A stretch of 5,457 nucleotides of DNA, from NCBI GenBank assembly GCA_003561815.1, contig PWVP01000022.1:1-5457 (forward strand), given 5' to 3'. The translations under genes and the position numbers were made by a program. This stretch comes from Campylobacterota bacterium (GTDB lineage Bacteria; Campylobacterota; Campylobacteria; Campylobacterales; SZUA-545). Within the stretch, counting starts at the first letter, position 1; every line of letters begins with the position of its first letter. This document shows, piece by piece, positions 1-4,990 of this stretch. The notes below the pieces were generated by a model. It ran no database searches, was not told where the DNA came from, and worked only from the letters and a program-made list of their open reading frames with translations.

Positions 1-81
1 TATTCATTTCTACAATATGGATTCTCACCTGAAATCCAACCGGCGGGGAAAGACAAGAGGCTACTTTTTATGCCCAGATAG
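1..81 (+). CDS. possible C-terminal tail of an unidentified protein, cut by the left edge
   Basis: The frame starting at base 1 is open for 26 codons and ends with TAG at 79-81. It would encode a tail containing FLQYGFSPEIQP and ending in LLFMPR. I do not recognise the family. An open frame this short can arise by chance, and the frame starting at base 2 is also open for longer, so support is weak. In its favour, it ends just before the 3' end of the convergent toxin gene and is followed directly by an inverted repeat (GCCCAG at 72-77 with CTGGGC at 105-110), a layout common between convergent genes. Confidence 0.25.
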   Translation, partial: YSFLQYGFSPEIQPAGKDKRLLFMPR

Positions 82-96
82 AGGTTTATTCAAGAT

Positions 97-119
97 AAAA
101 AAGGCTGGGCTCATCCCTT
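97..119 (-). terminator. weak terminator-like element downstream of the toxin gene
   Basis: Read on the minus strand, about 24 bases past the toxin stop codon, AAGG (119-116) can pair with CCTT (104-101) or GGG with CCC within it, followed by a run of six T (102-97). The T-run and position suit an intrinsic terminator for the toxin-antitoxin transcript. The stem is only three or four base pairs, well below a typical strong terminator, so this is only a candidate. Confidence 0.22.
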
Positions 120-142
120 CTTATCTTGTTTGCACAATTCGC

Positions 143-544
143 CTAAAGCCACTTAAGCCCATGGCTTTGATACTCCCCAAACTTGCCATCCTGTGAAATC
201 AGGGTGATGTTTTCACGGATGCAGGCCCAGATGATGATCCGGTCAAAGGGGTCTTTGTGGGTGGGGGTTTTGGGGAGTTTGTAAAAACTGGCCATGCATT
301 CCTGATCGATAGGCAGCACATCCAGCCCCATCTGTTCGGCTAGTTTTGGCAGTTCGTCGGGGGTCAGACCCTCCAGCCCCAGCTTGCCCAAGCCATATTT
401 GAGGGCGATCTCCCAGAAGGTGATATTGGCGACATAGATTTTGTTTCTCGGGTCTTTTAGGAGTTGTAGCTTTGCGGTGTTGATTTTATCGGGGTCGAAG
501 ATGAGCCATAGGAGGATATGGGTGTCGATCAGGTAGCGGTTCAT
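143..544 (-). CDS. vapC: VapC-type PIN-domain ribonuclease toxin
   Basis: This 133-residue protein has the full layout of short PIN-domain toxins, which cut RNA with a metal-dependent acidic site. The N-terminal IDTHILLWL segment carries the first acid, D7. TFWEIALK at 42-49 supplies E45. HKDPFDRIII near 96-105 supplies D98 and D101, and LISQDGKF at 115-122 supplies D119. All four acid positions are present and the length is normal, so it is probably intact. The ATG overlaps the antitoxin stop codon as ATGA on the minus strand, which points to coupled translation. In this family the partner antitoxin neutralises the toxin and represses the shared promoter. The DNA is AT-richer than the metal operon, suggesting horizontal acquisition. 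The RNA target cannot be predicted from sequence. Confidence 0.9.
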   Translation of the reverse strand: MNRYLIDTHILLWLIFDPDKINTAKLQLLKDPRNKIYVANITFWEIALKYGLGKLGLEGLTPDELPKLAEQMGLDVLPIDQECMASFYKLPKTPTHKDPFDRIIIWACIRENITLISQDGKFGEYQSHGLKWL

Positions 545-786
545 GCGCCTAAAAGCTCCTCATCGCTCATGGTGAAACCCTCTTTTAGCGTAAAGCCGCC
601 ACGGCCTTTATGGGGGCCAAACACCCGCTCACTTTCGGTCACCAGGTTTTTGTCGTAGGGGATGAGCAGGGCAACTTTTTCATGCTGTTTGCCGTATTCG
701 ATGACAAACTTTGTACCGTCTTGTTTGATGGTTTTTAAAACATCCGAAAAATGGGCTTTGAGTTCCGCTACCTGAATAGATTGCAT
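541..786 (-). CDS. Phd/YefM-family antitoxin, partner of the PIN toxin
   Basis: The 81-residue product begins with the usual Phd/YefM pattern: a short beta start, then VAELKAHFSDVLKTI at about 6-20, then FVIEYGKQHEKVALLIPY around 27-44. This fold dimerises and binds operator DNA through its N-terminal half, while the C-terminal part wraps the toxin. Here the C-terminal part (about 50-81, with SDEELLGA at the end) is polar and probably flexible. The gene precedes the toxin and overlaps it by four bases, the standard order for type II modules. AAAAGG lies about nine bases upstream of the ATG as a modest ribosome binding site. Members pairing with PIN toxins are often named by the VapBC scheme, but the fold is Phd-like rather than AbrB- or RHH-like, so I leave the symbol empty. 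Confidence 0.88.
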   Translation of the reverse strand: MQSIQVAELKAHFSDVLKTIKQDGTKFVIEYGKQHEKVALLIPYDKNLVTESERVFGPHKGRGGFTLKEGFTMSDEELLGA

Positions 787-801
787 TTAAGAGAGCCTTT
801 T

Positions 802-838
802 TGTCTGCATTGTACTGTTTTGGTTGTCATGTTGTCAA
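802..838 (-). promoter_or_regulatory. sigma70-type promoter of the antitoxin-toxin operon
   Basis: On the minus strand a perfect -35 box TTGACA (838-833) is followed after 18 bases by a -10 box TACAAT (814-809). Transcription would begin near 802, giving a leader of about 16 bases before the antitoxin ATG. The boxes are seen directly; the start point is inferred. Confidence 0.65.
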
Positions 839-839
839 C
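823..839. promoter_or_regulatory. candidate antitoxin operator, repeats overlapping the -35 box
   Basis: The plus strand carries GTTGTCA at 823-829 and again at 831-837, eight bases apart, and the second copy forms an odd palindrome, GTTG-T-CAAC (831-839). The repeats cover the -35 box of the toxin-antitoxin promoter. Phd-family antitoxins autoregulate by binding paired sites at their own promoter, so this is a reasonable operator. It is unproven. Confidence 0.4.
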
Positions 840-847
840 TAGATAAA

Positions 848-869
848 TGATAATCGCTTTCAATCATTA
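848..869 (+). promoter_or_regulatory. Fur-like operator upstream of the metal-uptake operon
   Basis: TGATAATCGCTTTCA at 848-862 fits the 7-1-7 Fur model (TGATAAT, one base, ATTATCA) at 11 of 14 positions, with a perfect left half. ATCATTATT follows at 863-871 and may extend the protected site. The same core recurs before the ferritin gene at 4919-4940. It does not resemble the usual proteobacterial Zur palindrome built on TGTTATA. GATAAT (849-854) could itself act as a -10 box for the plus-strand operon, with TTGTCA (824-829) upstream, but the 19-base spacing is long, so I do not call a promoter. Confidence 0.6.
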
Positions 870-921
870 TTAACCTGAAAGCGGCTATGCTGCTACGCTA
901 ATCCATCTGGGCAGAAGCCTT

Positions 922-928
922 AAAGGAG
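922..928 (+). promoter_or_regulatory. ribosome binding site that fixes a GTG start
   Basis: AAAGGAG lies seven bases before the GTG at 936. The first in-frame ATG, at 954, has no purine-rich site at a suitable distance, so the GTG is the better start for the small exported protein. Confidence 0.6.
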
Positions 929-935
929 TCGATCG

Positions 936-1286
936 GTGCCGTTTCGCCCTGCGATGACTGCTCGCATTACGACACTGCTCTCTGCTCTGCTGCTGCTCTG
1001 GACGGCCTCAGAAGGGTTGAGCCAGGCCCACCGCGCCGCACCGGGGGTGGCTATCCAGTGCGAGAGCCTCACCCATCCGCTGCGCGGCACGCCCCAGAGT
1101 GCTGAGCAGCTGACCCTGCCCGATGGGGTCAGTGGCGGCCTCTTTAAAGCGGTGGCGCTTCTGCCCGCTTTTGTGTTTGAGCTGCCGCCACGCAGACTGG
1201 ATGCGCCTGCTGCCTACCACGCATCGCACTATCACGCACCACGCACCGGCACCGCATCTGCCCGCGCACCGCCCCTCTTTCTCTAG
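936..1286 (+). CDS. small exported protein with a His-containing tail, first gene of the metal operon
   Basis: The 116-residue product has a signal-like N-terminus: arginines at 4 and 10, a hydrophobic stretch ITTLLSALLLLW (11-22), and a plausible cleavage after A31. The mature part is short, holds one cysteine (C42), a second mildly hydrophobic patch (69-81, LFKAVALLPAFVF) and a histidine group H95, H98, H100, and ends in ARAPPLFL. A tail with RAPP or RGPP is a feature I associate with small DUF2946-like proteins found beside metal-transport genes; this is resemblance only. The role is unknown; a periplasmic metal-binding or assembly helper is an inference from position. It starts at a GTG with a good ribosome binding site, is first in the operon behind the Fur-like site, and lies 44 bases before the His-rich outer-membrane gene. 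Overlapping open frames on both strands lack such support. Confidence 0.65.
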   Translation: MPFRPAMTARITTLLSALLLLWTASEGLSQAHRAAPGVAIQCESLTHPLRGTPQSAEQLTLPDGVSGGLFKAVALLPAFVFELPPRRLDAPAAYHASHYHAPRTGTASARAPPLFL

Positions 1287-1330
1287 ACCTTATCAAGCAC
1301 TATCTTTTAAACACTCTAGAGGAGAGATCT

Positions 1331-2686
1331 ATGCAAAAAAAATCATTGACCATTCTGGGTGCACTGGCGTGTGCCAGCACCCTTCTGGCCCATCCGGGGC
1401 ACGGCCATCACGGCCACTCCCACGATCACAGCAGCTCTAAAGCGGTCGGCTCAGACAGCGCCTTTAACCCCGCCATGTCGGTGGTGATTGGTGGGCGGTT
1501 TTACTACGATACCGAAGATGGCGAGGGGTATGACATCCTCGAGCACGCCGCCGGAGCGGGCGATCACCACCACGGAGATGGCCACCATCACCACCACGGC
1601 CCCGAGCAGGGCTTTAGTCTTGATGAGATCGAGCTCAACTTCGCTGCAGCGGTGGATAACTACTTCGATGCTGAGCTGACTCTGGCCTTTGAGGGGCGCG
1701 GCGTGGAGATCGAGGAGGCGTTTATGCAGACGCGTTCACTGCCCAGTGGTCTGACGCTTAAGGCGGGCCGCTTCCTGAGCGATATCGGCTACCAGAACAG
1801 CCAGCACGCCCACGACTGGGCCTTTGCGGATCAGAATCTGCCCTATCTGCTTTTGCTAGGTGATCACGGTCTGGTCGATACCGGCGTGCAGCTTAGCTGG
1901 GTGCCGGCGACGGATACCTATATGCGCTTTGGCTTCGAGGCGTTTCAGGGGGAGCACGAGACGCTGGCTGCCTATGAGCCGGGATACGATAAAACCCACG
2001 ATGGAAACATCTCCAACACCAGCCCCGATCATGTCGATGGCTTTAAGCATAGTGGCGGCCCGCGACTCTTCACGCTCTACGGCCAATTCGCCCCCGATCT
2101 GGGGTGGGATGATGCGATGCAGTTTGGCTTCTCGATCGTGGAGAGTAGCCTTCACCAGGAGGCGGTGCGACACGGCAGCGGCTACAACCTAAAAGAGGGC
2201 ACCAACCGCCTCTACGGCCTGGACTGGGTCTATAAGCGATCGACCGGTGGCAGCTTCGGTGCCGGGGATCTCACGCTCCAGGCGGAGTACCTCTACCGCG
2301 AAAAGGATCTGGAGGTGGTGGGCTACACCGGCGACAGGGCGAGCCGCTTGGGCCGCAAATACAGCTCCACGGTCGATGGCCTCTATCTGCAGGGCACCTA
2401 CGGCATCGCGCCGCGCTGGCAAGCGGGTCTGCGCTACGAGGCGCTCGGGCTGCTTGAAAACAAAGAGCGCTGGAGCAACGATGCAAGCGCTGAGAAGCAC
2501 AGCACCTCCAGCCGGATCACCGCTGCGGCCACCTTCTACCCCACCGAGTTTTCGCTGCTAAGGGCCCAAGTCTCCCAAAACAGCATCCACGAGGATGATC
2601 ACGGCGATCACCATAAAGAGAGCTTCACCCAGTTTACCCTCCAGTATCAGGTGATGCTCGGTGCCCACGCGGCCCATAAATTCTAA
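1331..2686 (+). CDS. His-rich outer-membrane beta-barrel protein, zinc-regulated porin-like family
   Basis: This 451-residue protein has a signal peptide (KKSLTILGALACASTLLA, cleavage likely after A20) and a mature N-terminus dense in histidine: seven His in residues 21-33, then a second cluster at 72-89 including five in a row (85-89). A third cluster, H420, H424, H427 and H428, lies near the end, probably in a loop before the last strand. The rest alternates polar and hydrophobic residues as barrel strands do, and the chain ends in phenylalanine. Segments such as DEIELNF, EEAFMQT, LTLKAGRF and DTGVQLSWV match my memory of proteins labelled zinc-regulated TonB-dependent receptors. It is far shorter than true TonB-dependent receptors, and I see no plug domain or TonB box, so a porin-like channel fits better. 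GGAG sits six bases before the ATG. The next gene starts ten bases after the stop. It likely passes or captures zinc (or a similar metal) for the ABC importer downstream. Confidence 0.82.
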   Translation: MQKKSLTILGALACASTLLAHPGHGHHGHSHDHSSSKAVGSDSAFNPAMSVVIGGRFYYDTEDGEGYDILEHAAGAGDHHHGDGHHHHHGPEQGFSLDEIELNFAAAVDNYFDAELTLAFEGRGVEIEEAFMQTRSLPSGLTLKAGRFLSDIGYQNSQHAHDWAFADQNLPYLLLLGDHGLVDTGVQLSWVPATDTYMRFGFEAFQGEHETLAAYEPGYDKTHDGNISNTSPDHVDGFKHSGGPRLFTLYGQFAPDLGWDDAMQFGFSIVESSLHQEAVRHGSGYNLKEGTNRLYGLDWVYKRSTGGSFGAGDLTLQAEYLYREKDLEVVGYTGDRASRLGRKYSSTVDGLYLQGTYGIAPRWQAGLRYEALGLLENKERWSNDASAEKHSTSSRITAAATFYPTEFSLLRAQVSQNSIHEDDHGDHHKESFTQFTLQYQVMLGAHAAHKF

Positions 2687-2695
2687 GGAGTAGAT

Positions 2696-3574
2696 ATGTT
2701 ACGACTCATTTTTCTTTCTTTATTGGCAACCGGAGTGCTCTATGCGCAGTTCAATGTTGTGGCCACCACGACCACCATGCAGATGCTCGCCACCACCGTC
2801 GGCGGCGATCGCGTTCAGGTCACCGTATTGGCCCCGCCCGATCGGGATGCTCACTTTCTGCAGGCGCGTCCGAGCATGATGCGCGATCTGCGTAGCGCCG
2901 ATCTGGTGGCAGCTGTCGGGGCCGAGCTGGAGGTGGGCTGGCTTCCTGCGGCGATTCGCGGCGCGGCTAACCCTCAGATCAACCCCGGCAATCCCGGTTA
3001 TTTCGAAGCCGCCGCTCAGGTGGATCTTATCGATGTGGGTCAGGCGGCCGATCGCTCCTTGGGCGATGTCCACCCGGCGGGTAATCCGCATATCAATCTC
3101 GATCCGGTGCGTCTGGCCCAGGCGGCGATGGCGCTTGCTTCGCGTCTGGGCGCACTTGACCCGGCCGGACGCGAAGAGTACCGAGCCAATGCGCTGGCCT
3201 TCGATAAGGCGGTACAGCAGCGTCTGCCCGGTTGGGAGCAGAAGACCAGAGGTGTGAGCGGCGTCGTGCTCTACCACAAAGACGCCAACTATCTCACCGG
3301 CCGTCTGGGGGTGCCGGTACTGGGCTATGTGGAGCCGCTGCCGGGCATTCCCCCCACCGCTGCGCACTTAAGCGATCTCACCAGCCGCCTAAGCGGTCAA
3401 AAGGGGGCGGTATTGCATGCGATCTATCAGCCCGCCCAAAGCAGCAAGTTTGTGGGTAAACAGCTCGGCTGGCCGGTGCGCGCCCTGCCCACCGATCCGC
3501 CCATCGGAGGCGATCAGGAGGCCTACTTTAAAGTCATCGACGCTTGGGTCGAAGCGATGGCGCTGGCCAAATGA
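2696..3574 (+). CDS. znuA: periplasmic metal-binding protein of an ABC importer, ZnuA/TroA family
   Basis: The 292-residue product has a Sec signal peptide ending in LYA (17); there is no lipobox cysteine, so it should be soluble in the periplasm. The cluster A-I binding-protein layout is clear: VVATTTTMQMLA at 21-32, H53 in RDAHFLQARPS, H132 in GNPHINLDP, H194 in VVLYHKDANYL, the EPLPGIPPTAAHL segment at 213-225, and an acidic C-terminal ligand, probably D267 in LPTDPP. Three His plus one Asp is the arrangement expected for zinc-binding members such as TroA, whereas SitA/YfeA-type iron and manganese proteins usually have a Glu at the third site. H126 may be an extra ligand. The His-rich loop typical of ZnuA is absent. 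AAGGAG overlaps the upstream stop codon, and the stop overlaps the ATPase start as ATGA. Zinc is the best guess; manganese or iron remain possible. Confidence 0.88.
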   Translation: MLRLIFLSLLATGVLYAQFNVVATTTTMQMLATTVGGDRVQVTVLAPPDRDAHFLQARPSMMRDLRSADLVAAVGAELEVGWLPAAIRGAANPQINPGNPGYFEAAAQVDLIDVGQAADRSLGDVHPAGNPHINLDPVRLAQAAMALASRLGALDPAGREEYRANALAFDKAVQQRLPGWEQKTRGVSGVVLYHKDANYLTGRLGVPVLGYVEPLPGIPPTAAHLSDLTSRLSGQKGAVLHAIYQPAQSSKFVGKQLGWPVRALPTDPPIGGDQEAYFKVIDAWVEAMALAK

Positions 3575-4140
3575 GCCCGCTGCTTTCGTGTCAGGCGGTG
3601 ACCGCTGGCTACACCCAGCCGGTGGTCGGCCCGGTGAGCTTCGCGCTGCACCCGGATGAGGTGATCGGCATCGCCGGACCCAACGGCGCGGGTAAATCGA
3701 CGCTTTTAGGGGCCATCACCGGTACGCACCGCCTTTTTGGCGGGCGTGTCGAAAAGGCGCCCAAAACCCGCATCGTCCACCACCGCCAGCGTCCGGTGCG
3801 CGGCGAGGAGATGCCCTTTAGCGGCAGCGACCTGCTGCGGCTGTGTCAGGCGGACCGATCGGCTCTGCCCGATCGGCTGGGTGCGCTACTGCCCAAAAGG
3901 CTCGATCGCATCAGCGGCGGGCAGTTTCAGCTGCTTCAGGTCTATAGTCTGCTGCGCTGTGGTGCGCCGGTGGTGCTGCTCGATGAGCCGACCAACAATC
4001 TCGATGTCGAAGCGATCGCGATTTTAAGCGAGCTGATTAGCACGCGTCCCAAGGGGTGCGCGCTGGTCGTCGTGAGCCACGAACACGCCTTTTTAGAGGC
4101 GGTGACGACGCAGATAGTGGAGGTGCGCCGTGAGTTTTGA
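3571..4140 (+). CDS. znuC: compact ABC transporter ATPase, ZnuC-like
   Basis: This is the ATP-hydrolysing subunit of the metal importer, acting on the cytoplasmic face of the inner membrane. From the ATG at 3571 it has 189 residues. All nucleotide-binding motifs are present: Walker A GPNGAGKST (36-44), a probable Q-loop glutamine Q73 in HHRQRP, signature SGGQ (115-118), Walker B VVLLDE (134-139), D-loop NNLD (142-145) and the switch histidine H170 in VVVSHEH. It is clearly shorter than typical ZnuC proteins (roughly 230-260 residues); the chain stops soon after the switch region and the helical domain is short. I prefer the ATG at 3571 to the TTG at 3544 because it overlaps the znuA stop as ATGA and puts the first beta strand in the usual place. 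It overlaps the permease gene by 11 bases. Confidence 0.88.
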   Translation: MSPLLSCQAVTAGYTQPVVGPVSFALHPDEVIGIAGPNGAGKSTLLGAITGTHRLFGGRVEKAPKTRIVHHRQRPVRGEEMPFSGSDLLRLCQADRSALPDRLGALLPKRLDRISGGQFQLLQVYSLLRCGAPVVLLDEPTNNLDVEAIAILSELISTRPKGCALVVVSHEHAFLEAVTTQIVEVRREF

Positions 4141-4912
4141 ACTGCTTTTTGACCCCCTTTTTCGGCTGCCGTTTATCAACGGCCTTTTGCTGACCGGTTT
4201 GGTTGCTTGGGTGGGGGTCTATCTGCGTTTTCGGGGCGAATGGCTCTCGGCTCTGGGCTACGCGCAGCTTTCGGGTGCGGGGGGCGTTTTCGGCGCGGCG
4301 ATGTACTGGCCGATGATGCCCTTTGCCATCGCGGCGGCTTTGATCGCAGCGGGCACTAAAGCGCTACTTCGGCGCAGCGGCAATGACTTTTTTGCCATCA
4401 CCATCGTGATCGGCTACGCGCTAGCGCTTATGATGGCGGCCAATAGCTCTCAAGGCGAAATGGCTGCCCGGGCGATGCTCGATGGCCAGCTCTACTTCAC
4501 CGGCACGGGCCATCTCATCGGTGCGGGCGTACTGCTCGCCGCAGGCGGTCTGCTGCTCTGGCGACTGGCCGCACCGCTTCTGCGTGCCGGGCTGTTTCCC
4601 GACTGGTACAGTGCACGAACGGTGCGGCTGATTCATCTGGCGTTTGATCTCTTTACGGTGATCGTGATTGCCGTGGCGGTGACAGCGATGGGTGTGATGG
4701 CGCTTTTTGCCCTGATCTTTATCCCCGCCTTTGTCGCCTTCAAACTCGGCCGCAGCTGGCGCAGCACCACGATCTGGGCGGTCGGATCGGCATTGACGAT
4801 CTATCTGCTTAGCTTCGCCCTGGCGATCGGACTCGATCAGCCCTTCGGCCCGTTTTTTGCCCTCTTTTTGCTGGCGTTGTTGCCGCTTAGGGTAGTTCGG
4901 TTTGCAGTATGA
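4130..4912 (+). CDS. znuB: ABC-3 family metal permease, ZnuB-like
   Basis: The 260-residue product is strongly hydrophobic with about eight or nine membrane segments, roughly at 15-31, 45-57, 60-80, 87-105, 128-148, 168-186, 187-206, 213-234 and 240-257. GEWLSALGYAQLSGAGGVFG (36-55) matches the conserved early region of this family, and MGVMALFALIFIPAFVAF (187-204) matches its late signature, in which a Gly-Val start leads to a Pro-Ala pair. It forms the inner-membrane channel fed by the binding protein and powered by the ATPase. The start is a GTG, with GGAGG six bases upstream; it overlaps the ATPase gene, so translation is probably coupled. The stop codon TGA (4910-4912) abuts the next Fur-like site. 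The metal specificity cannot be read from this subunit. Confidence 0.87.
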   Translation: MSFELLFDPLFRLPFINGLLLTGLVAWVGVYLRFRGEWLSALGYAQLSGAGGVFGAAMYWPMMPFAIAAALIAAGTKALLRRSGNDFFAITIVIGYALALMMAANSSQGEMAARAMLDGQLYFTGTGHLIGAGVLLAAGGLLLWRLAAPLLRAGLFPDWYSARTVRLIHLAFDLFTVIVIAVAVTAMGVMALFALIFIPAFVAFKLGRSWRSTTIWAVGSALTIYLLSFALAIGLDQPFGPFFALFLLALLPLRVVRFAV

Positions 4913-4940
4913 TAAATACGATAATCATTTTCAACAATAA
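4910..4940 (+). promoter_or_regulatory. Fur-like operator upstream of the ferritin gene
   Basis: CGATAATCATTTTCA at 4919-4933 fits the 7-1-7 Fur model at 12 of 14 positions. A further half-site-like TGATAAA lies at 4910-4916, overlapping the permease stop codon, so two dimers could bind side by side. Aligned with the site at 849-869, this one (4920-4940) is identical at 16 of 21 bases by eye. It covers the -35 region of the proposed ferritin promoter. Confidence 0.65.
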
Positions 4941-4958
4941 GCTTCTCTGTGGTATTCT
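4930..4958 (+). promoter_or_regulatory. candidate extended -10 promoter for ferritin
   Basis: TGGTATTCT at 4950-4958 fits the extended -10 pattern (TG, one base, then TATTCT). The hexamer 17 bases upstream, TTCAAC (4930-4935), is a poor -35 box, which is tolerable with an extended -10. Transcription would start near 4965, leaving a leader of about 26 bases containing AAAGGAG (4979-4985) five bases before the ATG. Confidence 0.45.
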
Positions 4959-4990
4959 CACCGCTCAACCCATTTCCCAAAGGAGAACCG

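Noticed and set aside
72..110. Inverted repeat GCCCAG / CTGGGC as a two-way terminator
   Set aside because: The loop is 27 bases and no T-run follows the stem on either strand, so it is a poor terminator; a smaller element at 97-119 is slightly better.
887..901. Tiny leader peptide frame ATG CTG CTA CGC TAA
   Set aside because: There is no ribosome binding site and no attenuator-like structure nearby; likely chance.
1008..1235. Minus-strand open frame opposite the small exported gene
   Set aside because: It lacks a convincing ribosome binding site and recognisable motifs, and lies opposite a better-supported gene with a signal peptide and operon context.
1331..1373. Lipoprotein signal at C14 of the outer-membrane protein
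   Set aside because: The residues before the cysteine (GALA) lack the leucine expected three positions upstream, and a normal signal peptidase site after A20 leads directly into the His-rich mature start.
2720..3367. Long minus-strand open frame (215 residues) opposite znuA
   Set aside because: It is the antisense shadow of a clear metal-binding protein gene in GC-rich DNA; its translation shows no domain.
3544..3570. TTG start that would lengthen the ABC ATPase by nine residues
   Set aside because: The ATG at 3571 overlaps the previous stop as ATGA and places the first strand correctly; the extension is inside znuA and has no family match.
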